Part shown: one piece after another, positions 54,995 to 62,847 of the stretch
How positions within the stretch are numbered: position 1 is the first letter of the stretch
Layout: each line of letters begins with the position of its first letter
Assembly (NCBI RefSeq): GCF_024346875.1
Contig: NZ_AP024872.1
Span: forward strand, 925,995-989,994
Origin: Vibrio gallicus
GTDB taxonomy: Bacteria > Pseudomonadota > Gammaproteobacteria > Enterobacterales > Vibrionaceae
Reading direction: 5' to 3'
DNA: 64,000 nucleotides
Program-made: the position numbers and the translations under genes
Notes under the pieces: generated by a model
The model's database searches: none
Seen by the model: only the letters and a program-made list of their open reading frames with translations
Told to the model about the DNA's origin: nothing

Positions 54995-57112
54995 ATGAAT
55001 GACTCATTACTCCACTCCCTTTGTTATGTTAGCCGCTATTATGGGCTTTCTAACTCTCCTGAGGCGCTAATCAATGGCCTGCCATTACCCGAGGGGAAAC
55101 TGACACCATTATTATTTGCTAGAGCCGCAGAAAGGGCTGGCTTGGTTGCCAAAGAACAGACGGCTCCTCTGAGTAAAATCTCACAACTCACACTGCCTGC
55201 AGTATTGCTTACTGGAAAAAACGAAGCCTGCGTATTATTGAGCTTAGATGAGCAAACTCAACAAGCTGAAATTGTACAACTAGATTCTGGCTTTATCACC
55301 ACATCCATCGCATTACCCGAGTTGGAGCAACAATACAGCGGCCATTACTTTCTTATCAAGAAACAATTTCGTTATGATCAGCGGTCGCCTGAAATATTGA
55401 AATCCCGTAAAGGTCACTGGTTTTGGAGCACACTGGTTCAGTCTCGCTCTATCTATCGCGATGTATTTATCGCCTCAATACTGATTAATCTATTTGCCAT
55501 CGCGACTCCCCTATTCACGCGTATCGTGTACGACAAGGTTGTTCCAAACCTCGCCTTTGAATCGCTATGGGTTTTGGCTAGTGGCATAGGGGTTATATTT
55601 ATATTCGACCTATTGTTAAAATCTCTGCGCAGTTATTTTATAGATATAGCGGGTAAGAAATCCGACATACTCATATCATCTAAACTATTTAGCAAGGTTA
55701 TGGGGATACGAATGGAAGCGCGCCCACCGTCGGTTGGTGCCTTTGCCAAACACCTGCAAGAGTTTGAATCAATAAGAGAGTTTTTTACTTCAGCAACAAT
55801 CTCAGCCCTTATAGACCTACCATTTGCACTGCTATTTTTATTTGTCATTTGGTTAGTCGCTGGAAACATTGTCATCGTGCCAATTGTCTTTGTTACGATA
55901 CTTATTATCCATTCGTTATTAATTCAAAAGCCATTAAGAAATAGCATAGAGGAAGGCTCTCGCCTCGCCTCTCAAAAATATGCCAACCTTATTGAAAGCC
56001 TTGCTGGCCTAGAAACACTAAAAATATTCGGTGCACAGAGCCAATTTCAATATCGCTGGGAAGAAGCCGTTGCTCACATGGCAAACTGGAATATTAAAAG
56101 CAGACGCATTACCGATGGTGTTCAAAACTCCGCAGGCTTCCTACAACAAGCATCCAACGTGGGTATGCTTATCTTTGGTGTGTATTTAATTGCTGAAGGC
56201 GAGCTAACGATGGGTGGGCTGATTGCCGCTACCATGCTAAGCGGAAGAGCCATAGGACCAATGGTACAAGTGGCATTACTTTCTACTCGATACAACCAAG
56301 CTAAATCATCGATGAGTATTATTGAACAAGTAATGAGTTTACCTGACGAGCAAGACCCGGATAAGCGCTATATCCATCGCCCTGTGCTGCAAGGAAAGAT
56401 TGAATTAGATAACGTAACCTTTAACTACCCTGATGCCCCGGTTTCTTCTATCCGTGATGTTAGCCTAACCATTCGTCCTGGAGAGAAGGTTGCTATTATA
56501 GGTAAGGTCGGTTCTGGTAAAACCACCCTCGAACGCCTGATCATGGGTTTGTATAAACCAACGCAAGGACATGTGCGCATCGACGATACTGACCTTCAGC
56601 AACTGCATCATGTGGATGTGAGAAACAATATCGGCTGCGTCCCACAAGACATTACCCTTTTCTATGGCACGATACGCGACAACATAACCCTTGGAAAAAC
56701 GCTCGCTGATGACAATGAAATCATGTTAGCGGCAAAGCGTGCTGGCGTTAGCGACTTCACGATGAAAGACCCAGCAGGACTGGAAAGACAGGTAGGCGAA
56801 GGCGGACAGCTATTATCAGGTGGGCAAAAACAAGCCGTCGCTATAGCGCGAGCTATACTTGGTAAGCCACCAGTTCTTCTTCTTGATGAGCCGACCAGTG
56901 CTATGGATAACCGCTCAGAGGCCCAATTTAAATCAGAACTGAAGCGCTTAACAGCAGAACAAACACTGGTTCTTGTGACCCACAAGACCTCTATGTTAGA
57001 AGTTGTGGATAGATTAATAGTGATGCACGCTGGTGGCATTATTGCCGATGGACCTAAACACAAAGTGTTGGCAGAGTTAAAAAGCGGAAACCTTAAGAAT
57101 GTAAATCAGTAA
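54995..57112 (+). CDS. Type I secretion ATPase/permease, LapB-like with degenerate C39 domain
   Basis: A 705-residue ABC transporter. An N-terminal C39-peptidase-like domain (about 1-130) lacks the catalytic Cys: the start LHSLCYVSRYYGLSN has no CxxxC-type active site in register, as in HlyB/LapB. Six helices follow (about 155-420). The nucleotide-binding domain has Walker A GKVGSGKTTL, signature LLSGGQKQAVAIARAI, Walker B VLLLDEPTSAMD and H-loop LVTHKTSML. Such exporters with a CLD domain secrete large RTX adhesins. AAGGA lies nine bases before the ATG. Its stop codon is the first part of a parS2 site. Confidence 0.88.
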   Translation: MNDSLLHSLCYVSRYYGLSNSPEALINGLPLPEGKLTPLLFARAAERAGLVAKEQTAPLSKISQLTLPAVLLTGKNEACVLLSLDEQTQQAEIVQLDSGFITTSIALPELEQQYSGHYFLIKKQFRYDQRSPEILKSRKGHWFWSTLVQSRSIYRDVFIASILINLFAIATPLFTRIVYDKVVPNLAFESLWVLASGIGVIFIFDLLLKSLRSYFIDIAGKKSDILISSKLFSKVMGIRMEARPPSVGAFAKHLQEFESIREFFTSATISALIDLPFALLFLFVIWLVAGNIVIVPIVFVTILIIHSLLIQKPLRNSIEEGSRLASQKYANLIESLAGLETLKIFGAQSQFQYRWEEAVAHMANWNIKSRRITDGVQNSAGFLQQASNVGMLIFGVYLIAEGELTMGGLIAATMLSGRAIGPMVQVALLSTRYNQAKSSMSIIEQVMSLPDEQDPDKRYIHRPVLQGKIELDNVTFNYPDAPVSSIRDVSLTIRPGEKVAIIGKVGSGKTTLERLIMGLYKPTQGHVRIDDTDLQQLHHVDVRNNIGCVPQDITLFYGTIRDNITLGKTLADDNEIMLAAKRAGVSDFTMKDPAGLERQVGEGGQLLSGGQKQAVAIARAILGKPPVLLLDEPTSAMDNRSEAQFKSELKRLTAEQTLVLVTHKTSMLEVVDRLIVMHAGGIIADGPKHKVLAELKSGNLKNVNQ

Positions 57113-57126
57113 TTTACACTGTAAAT
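57112..57126. other. parS2 site 1 of the three-site cluster
   Basis: atttaca-c-tgtaaat, a perfect 7-1-7 palindrome matching the Vibrio ParB2 consensus NTTTACANTGTAAAN. Its first base is the last base of the type I ATPase stop codon. Confidence 0.85.
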
Positions 57127-57140
57127 CCATTCTCAAGTCA

Positions 57141-57155
57141 ATTTACAGTGTAAAT
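57141..57155. other. parS2 site 2 of the three-site cluster
   Basis: atttaca-g-tgtaaat, same consensus. Its centre is 29 bp from that of site 1, in the gap between the convergent T1SS ATPase and tmcA genes. Confidence 0.85.
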
Positions 57156-57164
57156 TCAAACCTA

Positions 57165-59210
57165 CTATTTACACTGTAAATCAAGAATATAACGCACTGC
57201 TACGCGGTATTGTTGCTCTGCTTGTTTCCTTCCACTAAACCCAAACTGATTACAAACCACATCCCAAGGCTGCTGCTTGAGTACCAAATCAAGCAGTAAG
57301 CTCCATTGCCAGTTGAAGTGAATGTCATTAACGCTGGGTAATACCCGCAACAACCACCGCGCTACAGCAAAGCGGGAACTGTCAAAACTATTGCCTCCCT
57401 CAACATAGCGTGTAAGCAACTGTTTTAGCGCGTCTGTATCACGTTCAAAACCTAATGGTTGATATGTGTGGTCTGTTAGCAAACTAAACAACAATTCGTT
57501 ATCTAGGCTTTTATGTTGTCCCCGTAACGTATCGACTAATTGAAGGGAGAACAGCTGACGAGCGTCTTCAATCCACGTCATCTGCGCCGCTAAGGGGCGA
57601 ACCAATATTGAGGAAAAACAACCGCTGGCACTGTCTTGCTTGCTTCCAAGCCTTAAACATCTAAAACTATTTTTATGCCAAAAGCGATATAACTCAGAGG
57701 TCGCACCAAAGCTTGTAGACAAAAAAGCGTAAGATTGTGCGGTTTGCTGAATAACAAAATTGAGAGTACTACTACCAATTCCCTGACGCTGTAGCTGCGG
57801 GTGAACCGCAATACGCATCACCCTGAGGCTATCCAACCGCGACGGCTCAGCAATAGATAAGTGATTAGACAACGAAACGGCGACCAAATGCCCCGCTGGA
57901 CGTCGCTTTCCCTGCATTACCAACTCAATGATACCCTCGTCTAACCCGCCCTCTTCAACGGCTAGAACCACGGCTAGAATCTGATTATTTGCATGAGCGA
58001 CAAACATAACTTGCTTGGGATCATTAAGCAGCTGTACTAAATCGTTGGGTGAGGTCTGGTAATGAGCATTCACCAATAACGCAAAGCACTGCTGTAGAAG
58101 GCTTCTGTCTCGTATTAATTCATCCCTAGAAACCCGGCGATAAGCGACGGAATTAGCTTGCACACCGTTAATAGGTTCAACTTCCGCATCAAGTAAAAGC
58201 GCATCGAATAACCATGCTTCCAGTGGATCTGTTGGGTTCCAACGTATCGGCTGAGTCAAACGCAATGCTTTCCACCCCTTTTTATGCTTGTCCAACCAAG
58301 GTTCAAACTTAACTGAGAAGCCTCGTCCACAGCCCTCATAACCGTGTACAGTAGTTGCCAAACATACCCTATGATAGCGTTCGACAATCTTGTGCAGCAT
58401 AGGAAGTGGTATTGCTGAAGCTTCATCGACAAGTAATAGGTCACAATCGGGGGTATCTCGTAATAATGCATCTGGAGCAATGTACTCTAAACATCCGCCA
58501 TTATCCGATTGCAGCTTCATACCTTGAGCTTGGATATCTAACTCAATCGCAGCTCTTTGAAACAGAGTTTCGACTGCCGTTTTATTTGGGGCAGTAACCA
58601 ATATTTTCTTAGGTTCTGTTGCTAATATCTGGGCGCTAGCAATACCCAGCGCTGAAGACTTACCTCTACCGCGATCCGCTGTGACCACCAACGGACGCTT
58701 GCGATGACCGGTTAACACCTTTCGTACCGCTTCAATGGCAAGGGTTTGCTCAGCAAATGGAGTTATATCCTGAGCCTCTCCCATATATTCTGAAGGATGA
58801 AACTCCGTCTCAGACAATCGGTGCAACCTATTAAGGGATTTTTCAAACCAAGTACCAAATGCATCGCTGATGCCGCTATCTCGAATCAGCAGCAAGCCGC
58901 CGCCTTTTAGCGTACCAAGCGCCGCCGCGAAGCCATTCGCATCAAAGCCTTGTGTGACATCAGCAATAACTAAGTCGCATTCTTGCCCCAGTAATTTACG
59001 CGCTTGCTTAAATGTAAGGTTATGAGCCCATTCAATTGATTCGACGCCTAAATTGACGACATGGTTAAACTCTCCTTGCCTACCAAAAGATTCAATTAAA
59101 CAATCTTGCCACTCTTTAGTGCCATCTAGCACAACCCCAAATCGGTGGAATTGAGTTATTGCTTGTTGGTGAAGAGACGATAAGCAAGATATAGGGTTAA
59201 AGTTTGGCAA
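57165..59210 (-). CDS. tmcA: tRNA(Met) cytidine acetyltransferase
   Basis: A 681-residue enzyme that makes N4-acetylcytidine at the wobble position of elongator tRNA-Met, using acetyl-CoA and ATP. Domains in order: an N-terminal DUF1726-like region, an RNA-helicase-like ATPase with Walker A VTADRGRGKSSALG (about 174-187) and Walker B LLLVDEASAIPLPML, a GNAT domain with QLQRQGIGSSTLNFVI (about 474-489), and a C-terminal tRNA-binding part. Length agrees with E. coli TmcA (671). It is convergent to the secretion ATPase gene, and its last codons overlap a parS2 site. Confidence 0.92.
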   Translation of the reverse strand: MPNFNPISCLSSLHQQAITQFHRFGVVLDGTKEWQDCLIESFGRQGEFNHVVNLGVESIEWAHNLTFKQARKLLGQECDLVIADVTQGFDANGFAAALGTLKGGGLLLIRDSGISDAFGTWFEKSLNRLHRLSETEFHPSEYMGEAQDITPFAEQTLAIEAVRKVLTGHRKRPLVVTADRGRGKSSALGIASAQILATEPKKILVTAPNKTAVETLFQRAAIELDIQAQGMKLQSDNGGCLEYIAPDALLRDTPDCDLLLVDEASAIPLPMLHKIVERYHRVCLATTVHGYEGCGRGFSVKFEPWLDKHKKGWKALRLTQPIRWNPTDPLEAWLFDALLLDAEVEPINGVQANSVAYRRVSRDELIRDRSLLQQCFALLVNAHYQTSPNDLVQLLNDPKQVMFVAHANNQILAVVLAVEEGGLDEGIIELVMQGKRRPAGHLVAVSLSNHLSIAEPSRLDSLRVMRIAVHPQLQRQGIGSSTLNFVIQQTAQSYAFLSTSFGATSELYRFWHKNSFRCLRLGSKQDSASGCFSSILVRPLAAQMTWIEDARQLFSLQLVDTLRGQHKSLDNELLFSLLTDHTYQPLGFERDTDALKQLLTRYVEGGNSFDSSRFAVARWLLRVLPSVNDIHFNWQWSLLLDLVLKQQPWDVVCNQFGFSGRKQAEQQYRVAVRYILDLQCK
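57167..57181. other. parS2 site 3 of the three-site cluster
   Basis: atttaca-c-tgtaaat, identical to site 1, with its centre 26 bp from site 2. It overlaps the 3' end of tmcA, whose stop codon is at 57165-57167. Confidence 0.85.
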
Positions 59211-59300
59211 AGAATGTTCCAGTTATAGCGAATACATTTACCGCTTAGGATAGCAAAAATCACAAACTATGGCGTTAGAAGAGGTTCGGGAAACTTAAAC

Positions 59301-59331
59301 AAAAAAAAAGCCTCGAATAAATCGAGGCTTT
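59301..59331 (-). terminator. Rho-independent terminator after parA2-parB2
   Basis: On the minus strand a 10-bp stem aaagcctcga/tcgaggcttt is followed by nine or more T. It lies 18 bp beyond the parB stop codon. Confidence 0.9.
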
Positions 59332-59348
59332 AACATCAAATACCGTGT

Positions 59349-60323
59349 TTATTTAAGTTTACCTTCAATAAACTGCAAAATTTCTTGGGCGAGAGCGTCA
59401 TCAACTTTCTTTAGGTTAAGCGCTAAAGATTGCCCTTTTCGAGAATAACTCGCTCTGCCTTTAACTAAATCAATAGGCTTAGCTACTACGGTTTTAGGCG
59501 TGTCTTGAAGCTCTTCCATCCACAACTCTAGCTTACTAGAAACCTGTTTAGTAATTTGAGCTTCCGCCATATCACCAAAGTGTTGCCATACATAGCTATT
59601 GTCGGTTTGGCATTTATCGAGAATCGATTGTCGTGCGTTGTCATTTAAAGCAAAAAAGAGTTTATGCAGTTTCACAATCGTTGGTCGGCCAAGCTCGGTA
59701 ACGTTTGGATATGCCTGCAATAGTGGAAGAGGCAATGACGCAGCTTTAAGTGCACCACTTACTAACGCTTCACTACATTGAAATAGCGCGGCTAATCCCT
59801 TTTGATCGCTCACATCACCTGAATCTAGTTTTGCCTGCATCTCCCTGCCCTTTTCATAAAGAGACAAAGGTTTGTGTGCATTTGCAACATCCGACAAAAA
59901 TTTAGCGTGCCCAGAATCAATGTTCTCAGCGACATAGATAAGGAAGTCTTGCTGTGCAAGAATACAAGACATTCGGCGACGGCTGCCGTCTAAAACCTCT
60001 ATTTTACCGTCACTAGTTAAGCGACCTACTGCTGGGTATTGCTGGCCGCGTTCCTTCAATGTCGAAAGTATATCAGCCAGAGCATGTTCATTAAGGAAGG
60101 ATTGCTCACGTGAGTTTTCAGCAAATACCACCGTCTTATTTGCAACTTGCTTGGCTGGGATTCTTTGTAGTTCAAAAGAAACCATATCTTCACCCGCAAC
60201 AGACAACTCAATAACCTGGGCGTTGTTCTTCGCCGCTTCTTGAGCTTCAGCTGGAGTGGTTGCACGTCGCTTATTTGCCTTTCCAAACAACTTAGCGTTT
60301 AAATCAGATGTTTTGATAGCCAT
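59349..60323 (-). CDS. parB2: Chromosome 2 partitioning protein ParB2
   Basis: A 324-residue ParB-family DNA-binding protein, second gene of the Chr2 par operon. It has the ParB/Srx nuclease-fold core (PAVGRLTSDGKIEVLDGSRRRMSCI, about 96-120, the CTP-binding GxxR region), and a central HTH (DQKGLAALFQCSEALVSGALKAASLPLP). A C-terminal dimerisation segment ends in KVDDALAQEILQFIEGKLK. Known ParB2 proteins bind parS2 palindromes, five of which are in this window. It starts 6 bp after the parA2 stop, with the GGAGGATTAAT ribosome binding site overlapping the end of parA2. Confidence 0.92.
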   Translation of the reverse strand: MAIKTSDLNAKLFGKANKRRATTPAEAQEAAKNNAQVIELSVAGEDMVSFELQRIPAKQVANKTVVFAENSREQSFLNEHALADILSTLKERGQQYPAVGRLTSDGKIEVLDGSRRRMSCILAQQDFLIYVAENIDSGHAKFLSDVANAHKPLSLYEKGREMQAKLDSGDVSDQKGLAALFQCSEALVSGALKAASLPLPLLQAYPNVTELGRPTIVKLHKLFFALNDNARQSILDKCQTDNSYVWQHFGDMAEAQITKQVSSKLELWMEELQDTPKTVVAKPIDLVKGRASYSRKGQSLALNLKKVDDALAQEILQFIEGKLK

Positions 60324-60329
60324 AAATTA

Positions 60330-61550
60330 TTAATCCTCCTGGTTCAGCGAAGCCCAGTTACTGTGTAACACACGTTCTAACTCAAGCGCACCCTTCTGAA
60401 CCGCTTCTTGTGCCGTTGCTAGGGTCTTCTTACCGCCTTCAAATTCAGCAGCAGTTAAGTCAAACACTGTGCTATAGGTATCAGCACAAGTCTCAAATGC
60501 GCGACTACGTGGGATGGTTGCCATCATCACTTGGTCTTGTAGGAGATAGTTCATCTCTGTGAGAACTGAAACCTGTTTTTTATTGTCATCTTCAAACATG
60601 GTTGGCATCAATCTAATAAACTCTAAACCATGCCAATCTTCAGGGAACATCTCATACACAGTAGGAAGATGTTGGAAGAAATTCACCGTCGCAGCCCAGT
60701 CTAAACGCTTAGCTGCGCATGGAATAAGTAGCGCATTTGACGCATACATAGCATTCCAAACCAATGGATCGACATGAGGGCCGGTATCTATCATGATGAG
60801 GTCAAAGTCATCTGCAATCTTGTCAATCAGCTTTTCTTTCAATAGTTTTACGATATCTAGTGACTGATCTTGAGACAGTGATTGCCACGCTTCAGCGTTG
60901 AACATCGCATCTTCAGGGAATGCAGAGATGGTTTTTAGGTTTGGATACTGGGTAGGAAGCAATACGTTCTTGCGTAAGAACTCAATATCAACCTCTTCAT
61001 CCTCTGGGATATTATCTAGCATGATATCTACCGCAGAGTAGATATTGTCATGCTCGCTGATACTAATTTGAGGATTTAAAAATAGACGTAATGAGCCCTG
61101 AGGGTCTAAATCTATCAAGCAAATACGATAACGCTTATCTAAGTTAAGCGCCATACATGCAGCAAGGTGAACAGCGGTCATTGATTTGCCTGTTCCCCCT
61201 TTCTGGTTTTGTACGTTAACTACCCATGGCTTATTGTCTTTGCTGCGTTTGCGCTGGTGAAACATATCTACGCCAGCAAACTCCATCAACTGATGGGCTT
61301 CTTCTAAAGAAATGGAATAGTGATTGGCATTGTTCTTTGTAAACTGATGACCATTTTTTTCCATCTTGCTAATCGCATCGTCTAGTTTACGACGCGTTAA
61401 CCCAGAGCGTGTTTCCATCATCGCTTTAGACATCGCTGGAAAATGCTCGTCGTTTCTTTCTTCAAGAACAATTTCAATACGGTCTGCTTGTACTTGCTTT
61501 GTTGATTCTGCTAATTGATAGAGGCTATCTATTGTAGATTCCCTGTTCAT
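60330..61550 (-). CDS. parA2: Chromosome 2 partitioning ATPase ParA2
   Basis: A 406-residue type Ia ParA with an extra N-terminal domain (about 1-105) containing an HTH-like segment (GLTRRKLDDAISKMEKNGHQFTK). The deviant Walker A KGGTGKS is at 117-123, with LIDLDPQGSLRLFL (motif A') and LIMIDTGPHVDPLV (Walker B). ParA2 of V. cholerae forms filaments and positions the Chr2 origin; its N-terminal domain also binds the operon promoter. The operon start lies next to the rctA/origin region, with a parS2 site about 190 bp upstream. Confidence 0.93.
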   Translation of the reverse strand: MNRESTIDSLYQLAESTKQVQADRIEIVLEERNDEHFPAMSKAMMETRSGLTRRKLDDAISKMEKNGHQFTKNNANHYSISLEEAHQLMEFAGVDMFHQRKRSKDNKPWVVNVQNQKGGTGKSMTAVHLAACMALNLDKRYRICLIDLDPQGSLRLFLNPQISISEHDNIYSAVDIMLDNIPEDEEVDIEFLRKNVLLPTQYPNLKTISAFPEDAMFNAEAWQSLSQDQSLDIVKLLKEKLIDKIADDFDLIMIDTGPHVDPLVWNAMYASNALLIPCAAKRLDWAATVNFFQHLPTVYEMFPEDWHGLEFIRLMPTMFEDDNKKQVSVLTEMNYLLQDQVMMATIPRSRAFETCADTYSTVFDLTAAEFEGGKKTLATAQEAVQKGALELERVLHSNWASLNQED

Positions 61551-61738
61551 GACTCATCCCATAAAAGTAAGACTAAGTTAATTGTACAACCTTTAGATTC
61601 AAAATCAACAAATAGCTGAACACTAATTAATAGATAAGATCACATAAATAACCTGTAAATGGCTACTTTCTTTGTCTGATTTTAGCTAATACGTAGCAGC
61701 ACAATAGGATTAGATTTTAAAAGTTACAGGAGTCACTT

Positions 61739-61753
61739 ATTTACAATGTAAAC
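61739..61753. other. parS2 site upstream of parA2
   Basis: atttaca-a-tgtaaac matches NTTTACANTGTAAAN at all fixed bases. It lies in the rctA-like part of the origin, the position where V. cholerae also has a parS2 site that lets ParB2 antagonise RctB inhibition. Confidence 0.82.
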
Positions 61754-61965
61754 GCATCAATATATAGAATTGAAAGCAAGCAGCATTAAATTAACCCGTG
61801 TTTAGCTTTTTTAGCCACCACGATAATTAAAATAGCCTAAACATAGTAATAACCTGATTTCTGCGGAACGATGATGAACACTGGTTAAATTACGGACATA
61901 TACATATCAATTGAGTTAACAATGTAGGGGAGTGCTCAGCAACACGATCATACAACAACGACTTT

Positions 61966-62004
61966 CGAAAGCATGATCAAGTGTCAATCTTGATCATGCT
62001 TTCG
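61966..62004. other. 39-mer RctB regulatory site (perfect inverted repeat)
   Basis: Two 16-bp perfect inverted arms, cgaaagcatgatcaag and cttgatcatgctttcg, are separated by 7 bp (tgtcaat), giving exactly 39 bp. In V. cholerae 39-mers are the inhibitory RctB sites in rctA and near rctB. The arm contains the same tgatcatgctttc word as the origin iterons, in both orientations. Confidence 0.8.
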
Positions 62005-62489
62005 GTTGTGAGCGTTTAATATTAACGGCATCAAGTCAGATTATCGGATCGATGATCAAGTACAATTTATGCCTCAACTTTAAATCACGACTGTTATTCT
62101 AAGCTCAATTTACAATGATCTTTTCGGATCAATGATCAAGTGGGTTAACTCTTCGGAAGCATGATGAATGTCGGCTAAATTACGGCTAAGCATAGATAGA
62201 TAAAGGGAAGCGGCGAAAAACCATATATTTAGCATTGTGATTGGTCTAACAACCTATACAGAAGCATGAAATTTGCAGTTCTCTTGATCATGTTTCCTCA
62301 AAATTGATTGTGATGACCTAAGCGAGTGAAAATCGAGCATTCCATTGTCCAATTCACCAAACATATTGAGTGACAGTTAATTACAAATAAATGACTCGAT
62401 CTGAAACACTTGATCATGTTTTCATAATTGGCTAAACCAAGCTCAATTATAACTTGATCAAGGTTTTAGCATCATATCTAAAAATGGGT

Positions 62490-62498
62490 TGTGGATAA
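62490..62498 (-). other. DnaA box of oriC2
   Basis: tgtggataa is the exact reverse complement of TTATCCACA. It sits 16 bp left of the first iteron, where the minimal V. cholerae oriCII has its single DnaA box. Confidence 0.85.
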
Positions 62499-62512
62499 GG
62501 TGTGACAAGATG

Positions 62513-62641
62513 ATGATCATGCTTTCGATTGATACTTGATCACTGATACAGATTAGCGTTGATCATCGTTGCGTAAAGGTTTGATCATGTTTTCTTGTTT
62601 ATAATGATCATCGTTTCGAAACCTTCATGATCATGCTTTCA
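62513..62641 (+). repeat. Six phased RctB iterons (12-mers)
   Basis: tgatca words start at 62514, 62537, 62560, 62582, 62605 and 62628, spaced 23, 23, 22, 23 and 23 bp, about two helical turns. All but the second continue as tgatcatNNttNc (for example tgatcatgctttc, tgatcatcgtttc). The second, tgatcactgatac, is the most divergent. Each contains a GATC Dam site. This matches the six 12-mer array of the known Chr2 origin. Confidence 0.92.
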
Positions 62642-62847
62642 GGTGTCTTTAAAAATAACTATTTAATTTCAACAACTTAAAGCCAACTTCATATCCAGAT
62701 CATTAGATCACTATATCAATTAGATCAGTTTTAATCATAAAGATCAGTTTTAAAAAACAATCAGATTTTTGTTTATTTTTTAAAAGATATTTCTTAAGCT
62801 ATACGGAACAATGTAAAAGTTACGCCTTTTAGTAAATGGATTAATTA
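62642..62847. other. AT-rich unwinding element and rctB promoter region
   Basis: A strongly AT-rich tract with seven ATCA words between about 62698 and 62763, including two gatcagtttta repeats. RctB is known to bind single-stranded ATCA-repeat DNA during unwinding of the V. cholerae Chr2 origin. The rctB promoter must lie at the right end; a 29-mer operator could not be assigned with confidence. Confidence 0.7.

Larger units (their letters stand above)
61551..62847. other. Replication origin of Chr2 (oriC2) with the rctA-like region
   Basis: This 1.3-kb gene-free, AT-rich region lies between parA2 and rctB, the position of oriCII in vibrios. The left part (61551-62470) corresponds to the rctA/inc region: a parS2 site, a 39-bp inverted-repeat site, and scattered tgatca motifs (62053, 62133, 62285, 62411, 62455). 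It also has two imperfect direct repeats of an atgatgaa...aaattacgg block (near 61870 and 62160). The right part (62485-62847) corresponds to the minimal origin: a DnaA box, six phased iterons and an AT-rich unwinding tract. The many GATC sites fit Dam-dependent RctB binding. Confidence 0.9.

Noticed and set aside
54995..55385. Active C39 peptidase in the secretion ATPase
   Set aside because: The catalytic Cys position is not filled; it fits the non-catalytic C39-like domain of LapB/HlyB transporters.
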